In this document: positions 1 through 12,483 of the stretch, in pieces
Position numbering within the stretch: the stretch's first letter is position 1
Layout of the letters: every line of letters starts with the position of its first letter
Source: Adiantum capillus-veneris
Taxonomy: Eukaryota > Streptophyta > Polypodiopsida > Polypodiales > Pteridaceae
Assembly: GCA_014529385.2 (NCBI GenBank)
Contig: CM043956.1
Coordinates: 66,388,281-66,452,280 of the forward strand
Reading direction: 5' to 3'
DNA: 64,000 nucleotides
Notes under the pieces: generated by a model
Database searches by the model: none
Told to the model about the DNA's origin: nothing
What the model saw: only the letters and a program-made list of their open reading frames with translations
Translations under genes and position numbers: made by a program

Positions 1-1384
1 GAATTTATTTCCTATTCCACATAGGGTCCGACTTGCAAAAAAAGCAAAAAATGATCTCGTTCGAGAATCCCTTGGTGAATACAAACACATTTTTAAGAAT
101 CCATGGTGTACTCTTCCACGAGTACCAAGTCATGTGGTAATATAAAGGGAGGCAATATTTTTCCTAATGGGGCAAAGTCTTTTAGTTATCATCAACTCAA
201 CAATGTTTTTGTTGACTTGAAATGACTACAACGAGCTATGGTTAAATTTTATGCTTTGTCTCCACAAGGTAATACAAATTGTAATGTCATTTTTTATTTG
301 TATTGAATATCATTTAGTATAATAATTCAATTCCTGTGTTGTTTCAGTACTTGGAGAGAAGCTCATATTTATTCTTAAGCTAGATGAATGTCAAATTGTC
401 AAAGGATGGAGATTGGAACGTATGAGTGTGACACTCATGAATGAGGCAATGTTTTTTGCAAAAGTTGATGCTATCGGTGATCATTCTTAGAAACCATCAT
501 TTAGTGTACAATCGGAAAAAGAAATATGGTGGTTAGGAGCTTTTGAAGTTCCAAAAGAGACTCATGAGGTGTTGGCATGGGTCTTCTCTATGATCCCGTG
601 GATCACAAAGGTTATTAAGGCACAACTAGAGGGAGAAAAGCTAGAAGTAGATGGAGTAGGTACATTTGATGTTGAGTGGCACTTAGGAGGTGATCAAAAA
701 ACAATCAAATGTATACTTGGGTGTAAACAAGGTGCTTCATCACTTCTTCCTTGTCCATATTGTGTACGAGGATACAAGGAGAGTACTCGTGGCTCCCCGT
801 CCTCAAAGAAAAATGTCAAGGGAAGTCAGGCAACAGGGTCAATGGATGATGATGCAAGGGATTGGGTGTGCTCGGTGTTGAAGTGTCCTATCATGGAGGT
901 CCCCAATCGGTCGACAAAAGATAAAACATGGCATCCCATTATCAATTTTTCACTTACAAATGTACACTTTTGCACTTTGCATGCCTTTATGCGTATATTT
1001 GATCGTTTGTTAAATCTTCACATAGAGTATGCTTTCACAATGAAACCACTTTCTAGATCTGTGGAAGCCATTAAAATAGTTGAAAAAATTCTAAATTCAA
1101 TTGGATGTCATGGTGGCAATGTTTCTATCATCGGTGAGGTGGAAAATATGCATGAAGTGCCACAAAAAGTATCTATGAATGGTGTGAAATCACGTAGGTT
1201 TTTCAAGAAACCAGAGATGCAAAAGGAGAGGGGTGAAGAGGATGCTCCATGGGAGCTATGGACAGCGCTTTGCAAGTGTACGAACGATCAAGATTCAAAT
1301 CCCGTGCTTGTAAATCTGTGTAGGCAAGTGTGGCACCACTTGGAGTTAGTGCTTCAAATCATGTGGAAACCCCAAACCACGAGC
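1..1384 (+). pseudogene. 5' part of a split gene of unknown family
   Basis: Coding potential runs through a short exon ending at 268, a 79-bp GT-AG intron (269-347) and a long exon from 348 to 1384. The protein has a conserved-looking block near 670-770 reading EWHLGGDQKTIKC, then a CPYC pair, and later a block with TLHAFMRIFDRLL. I recall this arrangement from large uncharacterised plant and invertebrate families but cannot name a domain or function. The frame is broken by a TAG at 488-490 and by further stops in the first exon, so this copy is decayed. A chromovirus inserted after base 1384, and the frame resumes without a shift at 14800 once the five-base duplication is removed. The protein could be a transposase-like product. 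No start codon is visible inside the window. Confidence 0.6.
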
Positions 1385-1526
1385 TGTCAGGCCAAGGGAC
1401 AAACCAAGGGGTCACGGACTCAGCCAAGGGCCGGCTGCTAGTGAGAAGGGGTCCGAAAGGGGCTAGGAGCCTATTAAAGGGAGGTTGGGCGGATGGACCA
1501 GGCATGGCAGTCCCTTGGGGTTTACA
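1385..1526 (+). repeat. 5' LTR of Gypsy-1
   Basis: Begins TGTCAGGCC and ends GGTTTACA. It matches 14653-14794 over its full 142 bp with a handful of substitutions. It is unusually short for a gypsy LTR, which is known for some chromoviruses. Confidence 0.93.
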
Positions 1527-1527
1527 C

Positions 1528-1540
1528 TGGTATTAGAGCT
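1528..1540 (+). other. Primer-binding site of Gypsy-1 (tRNA-Met type)
   Basis: TGGTATTAGAGCT lies one base after the 5' LTR. It differs at one position from the TGGTATCAGAGC core that is complementary to the 3' end of plant initiator tRNA-Met. Confidence 0.85.
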
Positions 1541-1984
1541 AAACATAGAACTGAGGCACGTTTTTGCTTTTGGGGTCTGCATGTTGCATGCATAGCCAAC
1601 AGAGGGAGGAAGAGAGTGGGCCGAAGCCCGCCTGTGCAACAACCCTTTGTCAGGGCCGAGGCTATTTGAGGACCTGCAACAAACTGGGTGTGGCTGGGCT
1701 CAGTAGGAGCGCAAGGTGAAGGGCTGCAAACTTCGTCACTGGCCCGGCCTCAGCAGACCTCGCCATCGCGAGGTAGAGCATCAAGAAGCAGGGCGCAGGC
1801 GGCCGTCGTCTGTAGCAGAGACCTCCACGTTTTTTTTTTTTGCAAAACCCCTTAAGGGTAGGCCGTTCACACCCGGAAAACCCTAGTGGGTTTTGAAAAA
1901 TGGCCATACCTTGATAATTCTGTTGCTCCAAGGGATTTTTCTCCGCATCAGTGGGCATACACAGCACACAAAGGCTGTGGTACT
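1541..1984 (+). other. Untranslated leader of Gypsy-1, first part
   Basis: A GC-rich leader with no convincing reading frame. It is interrupted by the copia element at 1985 and continues at 6669-7131. A T11 run lies near 1830-1840. Confidence 0.6.
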
Positions 1985-2127
1985 TGTTGAGATGTAGAGA
2001 GAAAGAGAGAGAGACGAGACAAGAGACACACCATATACGCTCCCAAAGACTGATTCATATTGAGAACAAGATACAAATATATAAGTGAGACCAAGTTGAG
2101 TAGAGTGAGCCATATATAGCTCCAACA
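1985..2127 (-). repeat. 3' LTR of Copia-1
   Basis: 143 bp, TGTTG...CAACA termini. Contains a TATA-like CATATATAGC on the plus strand near 2110-2119 (the promoter side on the minus strand) and a GA-rich run near the other end. Confidence 0.92.
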
Positions 2128-2474
2128 CCCCCACTCAAACAAAGGTCTCCAACTTTGGATGAAAAAACCCTTGGGGAGTTCAAGGGAAAAACCCAAGTCC
2201 CTATACAATGTGAAAATATGAACCAGCGATGATGATGTGAAAGTGAATTGTGCATCTATGTACAAATATTCAAGTGACTTAGAGATCACAATGTGCAAAT
2301 GTGGAGTGTGCATAGTGCATGGTACCTAAAAGATTACAATGTCATATGTACAAATCTATTACAATAGCAAAGAAGCTAATCTAGAAAGAGTGAGGTCGAA
2401 GCAACTCCAAGCTCCGAGCGCAAGAGGATGAAACGTGACTCGTTGAGGCCTTTGGTCAAAATGTCTGCAATCAT

Positions 2475-3165
2475 CTAGTCACTTGGGCAGTGCTCAACCA
2501 TAATGGTTCCTTTGCGTACTTCATACCTGACATAATGATAATGGACAGCAATGTGCTTTGACTTATTATGTTGAACATAGTCTTTTGCAAGACTAATAGC
2601 ACTTTGGTTGTCACACCGCAAGGGTGTGCTAGAAAGAGGAGAGTGACCAATATCAACCAGCATTTTTCGAAGCCAAATCAACTCATGAGCTGCAAGTGAT
2701 GCCGCAACATATTCTGACTCAGTCATAGAAACTGCAACACAACGTTGTTTCTTGCTGGTCCAAGAAACAAGACAACCATTTATAAAGAAGCAATTTCCAC
2801 TTGTAAATCGCATAGATAAATGTGAGCTTGCCCAGTCTGCATCTGTGTAACCCAAAAGAGAAAGAGATTGCATAGAATCCGATGTGAGTTGTCGTCGATA
2901 GACTAAACCAAAATCTGTAGTGCCTTTCAAGTATTTCAACACACGCTTTGCAGCAGACCAATGCTTAAGAGAAGGGACATGCAAGATGTTGTCCAAGATA
3001 ATTAGCAGCAAATAGAATATCAGGGCGAGTGTTCATGCCAACAAACTGAAGACATCCAATCAAGTTAGCATAAGGTTGATTTGTGACAAGTTGACCGCCA
3101 TTGTCAGAACTGTTCTTCATAGAGCTCGCAAGACAAGGTGTGTTGGCTGAATGTGCAGATTCCAT
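2475..3165 (-). pseudogene. Copia-1 RNase H region (pol 3' end)
   Basis: Two overlapping frames read the typical end of a copia polyprotein. The first (2965-3165) contains the linker with YANLIGCLQFVG and TRPDILFA. The second (2475-3011) contains the RNase H domain with LGYTDADWAS, the ESEYVAA block and the CDNQSAISLAKD block, ending near a VRKGTI motif. A frameshift near 2965-3011 separates them. The RNase H acidic residues are present. Upstream the sequence passes straight into the end of the integrase portion with no RT motifs. Confidence 0.88.
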
Positions 3166-3173
3166 ACCAAATC

Positions 3174-5756
3174 AGCAATATCATCATCATAAACATGATA
3201 TGAGCCATGTTCAAAATCAATAGCCATATCAACAAAAATATCAATATCATCATTGGAAACATTCGGAATGGATGGTTGTGAAGAGGAAAGTTGCTCTATA
3301 GGAAGAGTTTCACCTTCTCAAAGAGATGGAAAAGCCTGAAGCAATGATTTAGTATCATCAGAATCATCCATGGACCATGAGCCTCCCATAAGCTGTTCGT
3401 TAAAAGTAGCATCACGATTCACAATTACTTTCTTGGAGGAAGGGTCATAGAATTTTTAGCCTTTGGAAGTGTCAGAATATCCAATAGAATTAACTTTAAG
3501 ACCAGGAGCATCAAGCTTTGTTCGTGTTTCTTTGGGAACATGAATATAAGCAATACATCCAAAGATTCGAAAATGAGATACAGAAGGAATGTCACCTGTC
3601 CATGTTGTGATGGGTATCTTACCAGAGGGTGCAGTAGTAGGAAGATGATTCTGAATAAATACTGCTGTCAAAGTAGCTTCAGCCCAGAAAACACGAGATA
3701 AGCCAGAATGAATCAGCATACATCTTACAGCATTGAGAATAGTGCGATTCTTTCGTTCAGCAACACCGTTTTGTTGAGGCGAATATGGAATAGTGTGTTC
3801 ATGATGAATTCCATTGTCAGCACAGTAACTCACAAACTCTCGAGAAACATATTCGCCTCCATTGTCACTAAGAAGCTTCTTAAGGCGATGACCAGTTTGA
3901 AGTTCCGCAGCCTTGTGGAATTGTTTGAAAACAGATAAGGCTTCAGATTTTTGTCTAAGTAGAAATACAGTCGTATACCTTGAGAAATCATCAATGAAAG
4001 TAATGAAGTAGCGATATTGTGATCTCGAAGAAGGTAGAGGTCCACATATATCAGTATGAACAAGATCCAATATGTCATGAGAATGAGTTGTATTTGAAAG
4101 AGAAAAGGGTTTGCGATTGTGTTTCCCAAGAGCACAAAATTCACAAATTCCCATATGGTGATGGGCTTTCTGATCCATGCCATGAACAAGATCACGACGT
4201 TGAAGATCAAGGAGTTTTGAGAAATCAGCATGAACAAAACGGTGATGCCATACTTTGCAATCATGATCACCTGGAGCAGTGACAACATTTGCTACAACAT
4301 CGTTGAGAGAGATTTCAAACAAATTACCATTTCGAGGAGCAATGGCTATAGTCTGTCCATCTTTCTCAATTTGGCATTTGGTATGATCAAATCCAACAAA
4401 CAGACCAAGATCAACAAGTCTAGCAACTGAAAGAAGATTACGTTGAAGATCTCGTACATGTAATACTCCTCGTAAAATTCGAGTGGAAGAAGATAAGGTA
4501 CCAAGATATAAGTCTCCAATACCCTTTACTTGACAAGTAGTATCATCAGCAAGATAAACAACACGTTGAACTGGCAATGGATGATAGTTATGGAGCCACT
4601 TAGACTGATATGTCATATTTCCTGTAGCACCAGAATCGACAATAAAAAGTGATCCATCGCGTACATGAAGTATTCTGTCTGGAGCAACTGAACATAGGAC
4701 GCAACTTGTTTCTGGTACAATGTTGTTTAGATGTTCAGTAGCATATGCTCTATTCCGATCTGTGTCGAATCGACGCTTATAGCACATATGAGTGGGATGA
4801 TCAGATCGTCCACAACATTCACAAGAAGAAGAAGAAGAGTCTCTAGATAAACGTGGTTGTTTTGTGGTAATATTGTGTTCTTCATCATATTGACGTGCCC
4901 AACAATCATCTTCACTATGGCCATTTTTGTTGGAGTAAGAACATTGCTTATTAGGAAATTTGAGACGAGAAAAAATATTACCGCGACGGCCACCTTTGCG
5001 GTTTCCTCGTTGAAATGGACGCCTTTGAGCATAAAAAGCCCGCTCCATCTGTTGTGACTCAGTCTCCTCTTGTGAAATCATAGCTGTATCATGACCAACA
5101 TTACGACGTTCTTGACGTTGAGAGTATTCAATTAAAGACATGCAGGCTTGGTCGAAATCAAGACCATCTTTATTAGAGAGAATAGTAACAATGTTATCAT
5201 AAGAAGAGTCCTTCACCGTATCAAGGAGAAGTGTAACCAGTTGCTTTTGTGGAACAGGATCACCGACAGCAGCAAGTTGATTAATAATAGATTTGAAATA
5301 TTCAATATGTCCCGTCATGGCAGTACCAACTTCATATTGTAACTTGTTAAGCAACCCTCTCAAATAAAGTATTTCTGTCACAGATTTCTTTTGAAATTTT
5401 GCAATAAGGTACTTCCATACGTCGTGGGAAGTAGGAAGTTCATACATATCAAGCAAAAGGGAATCAGTAAGAGCAGAAAGAATATACCGACGAGCTGCTT
5501 TATCACGTCGTTGCCAATCCGTATAGGCAACATTCCAATCTTCAAATATAGGTCCTTCAGTGATAAGCACGTTATCATTATCCGTATCAACAGGCTGAGG
5601 CGGACAAACACGATTTCCAAGAACAACATCGGAGAGTTCATCGCCTTCAAGAATTAACAACATCTTTGCTTTCCAGCCTGGAAAACCTTGACCTTGGAAA
5701 GGAGGAACAGAACGCTGGCCAGAAGGAAAGCTGTTGACGAGAATATTCATAGCCAT
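3174..5756 (-). pseudogene. Copia-1 gag-protease-integrase polyprotein
   Basis: The open part (3456-5756) codes 766 residues from a Met start. The N-terminal part is a copia gag. Two zinc knuckles follow near residues 270 and 310; the second is a standard CX2CX4HX4C, while the first has a Ser in place of its second Cys. The protease motif VDSGATGNM is near residue 372. The integrase has its HHCC zinc finger (about 490-540) and a core with HTDICGP, SDNGGEY and NGVAERKN, giving the DDE triad. Two in-frame stops (about 3456 and 3320) fit CAA-to-TAA and CGA-to-TGA changes; the frame then continues to about 3174. A complete copia polyprotein is usually near 1300 residues, and RT is what is missing. 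Confidence 0.9.
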
Positions 5757-6500
5757 ATCTTGTTGCGAGAAGACGTATAAGATAAGATCGCAGAATTTTC
5801 ACACCATATATGATGAAGGTCGCAATTGAGAATGAGAGAGATATGAGGACTGCGTTCTGTCAACGATAAACGTAAGAAGGATGCTCAAGGAACGTCCAAA
5901 GATGTGAGAGACGTCACCCAAAAAAGGCAGGGTAAAGGAGACGTTAATAATAAAAGATTCCTCAAAATAAAGTGGCGTGAGACGCAAGATTGAAGGCCAC
6001 AATACAAATAGCAAAAAGCTAAATCTTCTCGAAAAATATAACGCCAAAATAAGAAAAACGATCGCGGACGCTTCACTAAGAAGTAGCACGAAGAAAGCTG
6101 CGTCAAGCTCAATTACAGTAAAAACAACATAACTTTCTGCTGCGAACTCTGATTGACGCAAACCTAGAACTCAAATCGAAGAGCTTGAGGAGACAAACAA
6201 GTTTTCGATGAAAAGTGCCAAATTTTGAGCTTTTCTCGTTTCTCCAAATTTTGAGCAGAACAACAAGAAAAATTGAGATGAAGTTCAGGGTGTCATCAAC
6301 AAGAAAACGTAATCAACGATTAGATTGATTACCAATAAACGCCACACAAAACACTAATCATATTCTTCTTAACACAAAACAACCACAGTTAACAAGAATT
6401 AATGCTCAAAAATAAAATTTGTAGCAATTTTGAATCTTACATGCAAATCGCATACACATACTGTTTTGTCACCATGAATTGAATCGGCGCGTGATCGTTA
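5757..6500 (-). other. Leader of Copia-1
   Basis: Non-coding stretch between the primer site and the gag start. Short frames here resemble no protein. No other structure seen. Confidence 0.6.
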
Positions 6501-6514
6501 CTGCTCTGATACCA
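6501..6514 (-). other. Primer-binding site of Copia-1
   Basis: The minus strand reads TGGTATCAGAGCAG immediately next to the 5' LTR, an exact match to the initiator tRNA-Met type site used by plant copia elements. Confidence 0.92.
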
Positions 6515-6663
6515 TGTTGAGATGTAGAGAGAAAGAGAGAGAGAGAGAGACGATACAAGAGACACGCCATATACGCTCCCAAAGACTGATTCATATTGAA
6601 AATAAGATACAAATATATAGGTGAGACCAAGTTGAGTAGAGTGAGCCATATATAGCTCCAACA
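6515..6663 (-). repeat. 5' LTR of Copia-1
   Basis: 149 bp. Nearly identical to 1985-2127; most of the length difference is in the GA run. Ends in the TGTTG/CAACA inverted repeat. Confidence 0.92.
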
Positions 6664-6668
6664 GTACT

Positions 6669-7131
6669 GCATATTTTACAGCCCGTATCTGCTGCAACTC
6701 GGCCTTACAAGTTTCCAAGAGCCGGAAATTGATCGTATTTTTCTCCGTCATGGCTTCTTGCATACGATGCAAGCCCAATTGGCGAAAACTGCAACTTGAT
6801 TTGTGTTTTCAAGTTTCTTCTTGGCTGCAAATTTTGTCACCACCTCTCTAGTTTATTTGGTGAATTGCATACGACACAAACCATATTATGGGCAAATCGA
6901 ATTTGTTCCTTGTTTTTGAGTGAATCATCCACTGCAGTTTGCCTCGTTGTTGTCAAGCTGATAGTGGTTGTGGATTGAACTTCTCTTTTGAAGTCGGTGT
7001 TCTTTCTTCTCAAAGACGAAATAATATGGTTCGTTACCGCATACGACTACGAGCTCGTTGGAATTCAGGTATTCTTCTTTATTTTCTCGTACAGTACGTC
7101 CACAACATGGATTCGGACATAGATATGCATC
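6669..7131 (+). other. Untranslated leader of Gypsy-1, second part
   Basis: Continues the leader broken at 1984. No convincing frame before the gag start at about 7132. Confidence 0.55.
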
Positions 7132-8400
7132 ATGCCTTTGATTTCGAGCAGTCCGCACCCTTTTACGTCTACCGATGCCACGCGGACGGTTCCTCTCACG
7201 GAGAGTAATCGTGCCCCAACGGCAATAGATGATACGTATGAGTTGCTGGACATGCAAGATTTCCGTGCATTGCAAACACACATGACTGTGCTTGAAACGA
7301 ATTTTGCACAATTAAATCAGAATGTCACATCATTATCCGATTTGATTAAGTTGCATATGCGGCAGCAGGCCACGGGCCCTGCTAGTCAGCCAATTCAAGA
7401 GCATGGCTCCACCCCAGGCCAAGGGCCGGCTGTTGGGCAAGTCCCTCCTCCGGGTCCACTGCACTCTCTGACCCAAAAAGAGGTGGACAATTTGTTGAAA
7501 AATACAAAGCCACCAATTTTTTGGGGAGAAGAGCATGAGCGAAACAAGGACACCGTGAATATTTTTCTCAGTAAGTGGGATGGTATTCATGACCTTAGAC
7601 GTACCCCGGATGCAGCCAAGGCGCTGCAGAAAAGTCTGACTTTGGACGGCAAGGCCTACAAATGGTGGATGTCTCTCAAGGAGAAGGGCATGCTACCTCA
7701 GACTTGGGCAGCTTTTGAGACTATCTTCAGGAAGGAATTTCTACCTACCAATGAGAAGGATAGAAATTGGACCGCCTGGGACGAATGTTCTATGCACCAG
7801 CATAAAACATTATTGGAATATATTTCCCATTATCGGGATGTGATCCTCAAGCTAGAAGGGATGGATACCTTTCAGCAGGTGCGTGGGTTCATCCGTGGGT
7901 TAACTCCGGAGCTTAAGAAGCACGTTAAAACCTAGGATCCACAAACACTTGAGGAAGCAATAGTGCAAGCTCACATCCATGCTGATCCTGATGATCGGGC
8001 ATTGCATAGTTCGCATGTGCATGGCACTACACCTGTTTTAACACGTCCACAGCATGTGCATCATAAAAGAAAAAATGTCTCTACTGCATTAGAGACCTCC
8101 AAAAAGCCCAAGGGGTCTCGAGGTCCTCTCTCAACGGAAGAGTTTGGGAAAGCCAAAAAAGAAAATTTGTGCTTTAAATGTTTGGGAACTGGGCATAGTA
8201 AAAAGGATTGTCTCAAGGGGAAATTTGCTGCTCAAGACAAGGGGAAGGAAAAAGCAGTACACATGGTGCAGCTTTTACCTCTTGAGTCCTCTTCCCAGTT
8301 TGCTAATGTGGAAGTAACACACATCGAGGCGGTGCATGAGTGCTGTATCACGGCCTCCATGTGGCAGCAGACTTTTGGACCACATGAGTTGGTGCGTATG
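7132..8400 (+). pseudogene. Gypsy-1 gag with zinc knuckle
   Basis: One reading frame with two in-frame stops (TAG at 7933, TGA at 8485). It has a retrotransposon gag core (AYKWWMSL, then FRKEFLP about 25 residues later) and a zinc knuckle CFKCLGTGHSKKDC at 8170-8211 (CX2CX4HX4C). The protein packages the element RNA in the cytoplasm. A Gln- and Pro-rich segment precedes the core. The stops are at positions where Gln (CAG) and Arg (CGA) would be expected. Confidence 0.9.
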
Positions 8401-9749
8401 CATGGCTCTATCCAAGGGCATCGGGTGCGGATCTTGGTAGACGATGGTGCATCGCACAATTTCATCAATTATAAATTGGTGAAATGACTCAAATTTCCCC
8501 AAACCGCAAGTTCCCATCGCTACAAGGTAGCAATGATTAACGGCCATGATGCTGAGATATGGGAAACTCAGGTTAAAGATGTACCTCTGGAAATTCAAGG
8601 ATACCGTACCTCTTTGGATTTCCAAGTCATGAATATGGAGAGGGCGGATGTGGTTCTTAGTCGTGAGTGGTTGCATAGTTTAGGATCATCACTTAGACGT
8701 AGCTATGAGCATAATAGTCTAATGTTCGAATCCAATGGTGTGCACGTACTGCTGTTGGGGGAGAAGGATGTACCTTCCTCACCACTTATTTGTACAGCGG
8801 AGCTTATGAAGCTCGCTTTTGATGATGCAATAGAAGAACTCTCTTTATGTTACTCACTGTGCCATTTTATTTCCAATGTGGATGATATTTTTAATGTTGA
8901 TAATGTTTTGACTAAAACTTCCTCAACGCCGCATTCTTCTCTCTCTCCTCTTCCAACTATGTCTACTAATTCAAAACAAGCAAAGGTTGCTAATGAATTA
9001 AAGAAACTTTTAAGGGAATTCAAGGATGTTTTTCCACATGATTTACCACAAGGGCTACCGTCGACACATTCTGTGCAACATGGCATAGACGTGGTTGCAG
9101 GCAGTAAGCCAATGAGTAAACCGCCTTACAAAATGAGTCATTCTGAGGCTGCTGAGGTGGAACGTAAGCTAGCTTGCTGACTATCTTAGTAGAGGGTTTA
9201 TTCAACCCAGTTCTTCACCATGGGCCTCTCCCATTCTCTCGGTGAAGAAAAAGGACGGTAGTATATTGCGCATGTGCGTAGATTATCGTGGATTAAATGC
9301 GGTTACTGTTAAGAACAAGTACCCATTGCCATGAGTGGATGAGCTGTTTGATAAACTCACCCACGCTCGTATATTTTCAAAGATTGATTTACAATCTAGG
9401 TATCATCAAGTACGCATCAGGCTTGCGGATATACCCAAAACAGCGTTCCGAACAAGGTTTGGACATTATGAGTTTTTGGTAATGCCCTTTGGGTTAACCA
9501 ATGCTCCAACTACATTCATGACACTCATGGATAGTGTCTTGAGACCATACTTGGAAAAGTTTGTTATCGTTTTTCTCGATGAAATTCTTGTATATAGTGC
9601 ATCTGAGGAAGAGCACTTAGTACATTTGAAACAAGTGATTCATTTGTTACGCCAAAATCAGCTATATGCCAAGGAATCCAAATGTGATTTCCTCAAGGAG
9701 GAAATTCACTACTTGGGGCATGTTATTTCGGCTGCAGGGTTACACATGG
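8401..9749 (+). pseudogene. Gypsy-1 protease and reverse transcriptase, interrupted
   Basis: The protease motif ILVDDGASHNFIN is at 8431-8466, with D-D-G in place of the usual D-S-G or D-T-G. RT follows, with the SSPWASPI and KKKDGS blocks at about 9210-9255, [17 protein letters not shown] and the catalytic block at 9572-9583. The catalytic block reads FLDE where the family has Y-x-D-D, so one catalytic aspartate is replaced by glutamate. A frameshift lies near 9175 and a stop at 9332 (CGA to TGA likely). The frame ends at 9749 where a 2.7-kb element inserted, and it resumes at 12480. Confidence 0.9.
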
Positions 9750-10008
9750 TGAGGCGGTACGGGGCGGGCAACAAGAAGAGCAACCTCTAGACACCCTTCA
9801 AGGCTCCCGTGCTGCTCAATGGGGCTGGGGCACAACAAAACACAAACCAAAACAACAAACCCACAGCCAAATCCCAACTACACAAGGGGCACCACCTAGT
9901 TTAAGAGCGAACTAGGACGCAAAAGAGGAGAATCGTTAGAGCAACCCACAAACAAGCAAGGAATTTACACTAACCCTAACACCAATGTAACACTCTCACA
10001 CACTAAAA

Positions 10009-10102
<94 letters not shown>

Positions 10103-12479
10103 CTCGGGCTACTTTGAAACGTATCGGCAATGATCAAGCAACACAACTATATATTTAAGAAAGAGAGAGAAAGGGGGAGGGGGTGCTTGTTGCATTAATA
10201 CCTTCTTACAAATCTGTCATGACAAATCAAAGTGAGATTGGTATTTGTTCAACATAGCTTGCGTAAATTTCACCACAACACATCACAAGAAAAGCCACCC
10301 CAATCACTGTCTTAAAGCCAGGGGAGTCCTCTCCACCCTGTCGCCCTCTTACAGTATGTGGGATTTATGGCTAGATTGATGACAACACCAGAGACAAGCT
10401 ATCAAGAACTTAACCAAAAACACCAAGATACTTACGCATCATTGTTGCCCATTACTTCACGTTGGAAGGGAGACAAAGTATCCAAGCTTAGTCCAAATCC
10501 ACCCTCCTTGATTCAGCAAATGTTGGGCTTACACTAGTAGGAGAAATGATAGATTTCCTACTCTCAATTGAATGATCACTCTCTCTCTTACAATGGCATA
10601 GAGTTCCCTTGCTAATCCCCTATTACAACACATGCACATGCATAAGACAATGAGCTTCCACTCAAGAGCTCCTTCTAGAGAGGTTGAGCTTGGCTTCTCA
10701 AGCTATAGCATAGTGCTCTTGCTTATGGCTCCCCCTTTTGTGCTAGCTACACCCTCCTTTTATAGCAATTTTGAAGGCTAGGGTTACTCCTCTAACCATG
10801 GTTGGGTTAGATTTTCAGCAATTTATCTAATTTCTTTTGCTTGGAATGATCAAGAAGTTGGCGGGGAAAGAGAGAGGAGAGAAATGAAGGTGATAGGACT
10901 TTTCATAGTGGGTTAGTGTTAGTAGAGTTAGTATTAATTTAAAAATGGAATTGGATATTTACAATGGGAGTATCCATGTAGGATAAAAATAAGGAAGAAA
11001 AACTCTTAAGAGGTAAGAAAAGGTGGATTTCTTACAAGGTTGATGCTCCAAGTGTCTTGAGTAGGGCCAATTTTGACGCCTTTTGACGGTCCACTAGCTT
11101 TGACGGTACATTTTTTCTCCACTCTTGACCTTCCTTAAGAGACAAGGTAATTGAAGCTGAGTAATCAACCACCATGATGCTGTCTTTTAAGAGAAGAGGC
11201 TGAATTTTGTGGTTTTTTTGATAGATATGGGTAAATTGGAGGAGGAAAAATGAGACTAGGTGGTCAATTTTGGAATGGAATTGTGTGTGGGAGGTATGAG
11301 TTCACCATGGTTTCTCTTATTCTTCAAGGTTGAGGAGAAGGTGAGTAGTGTGCAGAGAGGAGTGGTGAGAGAGATGGGGATGATGAGTGGAGAAGTGTGT
11401 GTGAAAGAGGAAAATGATAAAGTGGAAGAGAGAGTGTGGCTGCATAGCATGGGAAAACTGGGGTCCACTAAAAAAATCATAGCTCACAGCTCGTAGCTCA
11501 AAAAAATATGAAAAAATTTGAGGCAAAAGTTCAGCCCACGAGCTACAACTTTTGTTTGTATCACCTTTTCAAATTGGGAGAGCAAGTGAACTTTAAAAAT
11601 TCAGAAAAACCGACCATTGTTTTCCACTGCAAAGGTCCTTGTGGGGTCCTTCTTTGGATGATTCTTTTGAATACCTCCAAGAGTGAGCCGTCCATAGTGC
11701 ATGTATGCATGCCACCTACCCTTGACCTTATTTGGTAGGTCTATAATTGAAGATATTGTTGAGATTAGGATATAAGTGAATAGTACAACTAAGAAAATCA
11801 AATATTGAGGGGTCTAAAAAATATGTACATGTCAAATATAAATAATATAGGTGGAAAAATATAAAGGGGTCAAAATAAATCTCTCTCATTATAATTCTAC
11901 CATAAAAAGATGAATATTTTTGGTGGTCTAATTTATGAGAGTAATAGAGAATATATGTAGGAAGGAAAAAATCACAATAGTGAAAAAAATATACACATAA
12001 ATAGAACTAGTTTTTTTGGATTTTTGTTGGCGTGGAGTTACACCAAATATAAGAGAAGCTTACATGAAAATATTTCTATATGGAATAAAGAGTATGAAAA
12101 ATGGTAAGAAAAATTGTGGTAATGGTGAGGCAATGTACAGAGCATAAATAACACACACCTATGTAGAAATATTTAAATAAATACCAAAATAATTATGAAA
12201 AAATCATTTATTTAGGCCCTATATACAAAGAAATATTTACATACGCATGGGCCATAATATACTTATATTTTTTATTTATTTTTATTATTTATTTATTTTG
12301 GCTCAACTAGCCCAATGACTAGCTAATTGAGGGTTTTTTAAGAAGATATGGGAAAAGTCCCGTGACTCACGCACGCCTATGTACAGTGAAATGGTAGGGA
12401 TAGCCACAGTGTTTGGGTGATTTTGGTAGGGTGAGGTAACTCACTGTGGTAATTACAAAGAGCCGAAAAACGGCTATCA
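9750..12479. mobile_element. LTR-like insertion in Gypsy-1 (probable solo LTR or non-autonomous element)
   Basis: The chromovirus RT frame stops at 9749 and resumes in register at 12480 or 12484, which bounds this insert. It starts TGAGGCGG, ends GGCTATCA, and is flanked by ATGG on both sides (9746-9749 and 12480-12483). TG...CA ends and a four- to five-base duplication suit a solo LTR. No coding region, internal LTR pair or primer site was found. On the minus strand a TATA-like GCTATAAAAGG lies at about 10755-10766. Contains the 87-bp AG microsatellite. Confidence 0.55.
10014..10100. repeat. (GA)n microsatellite
   Basis: About 87 bp of uninterrupted GA dinucleotides. Confidence 0.97.
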
Positions 12480-12483
12480 ATGG

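Larger units (their letters stand above)
1985..6663 (-). mobile_element. Ty1/copia element (Copia-1) lacking reverse transcriptase
   Basis: Terminal repeats at 1985-2127 and 6515-6663 begin TGTTGAGATG and end CTCCAACA. The copy is flanked by the duplication GTACT (1980-1984 and 6664-6668), so it inserted into the leader of Gypsy-1. On the minus strand the order is LTR, tRNA-Met primer site, leader, gag-protease-integrase, RNase H, purine tract (rich in G, just right of 2127), LTR. The integrase-before-RT order is diagnostic of copia. The reverse transcriptase block expected between integrase and RNase H is absent at about 3165-3175, so the element cannot copy itself. Confidence 0.93.

Noticed and set aside
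1662-1967. Minus-strand open frame in the Gypsy-1 leader
   Set aside because: No family resemblance, and it lies in untranslated leader DNA.
4019-4282. Plus-strand frames across the copia gag-pol region
   Set aside because: Antisense shadows of the minus-strand polyprotein.
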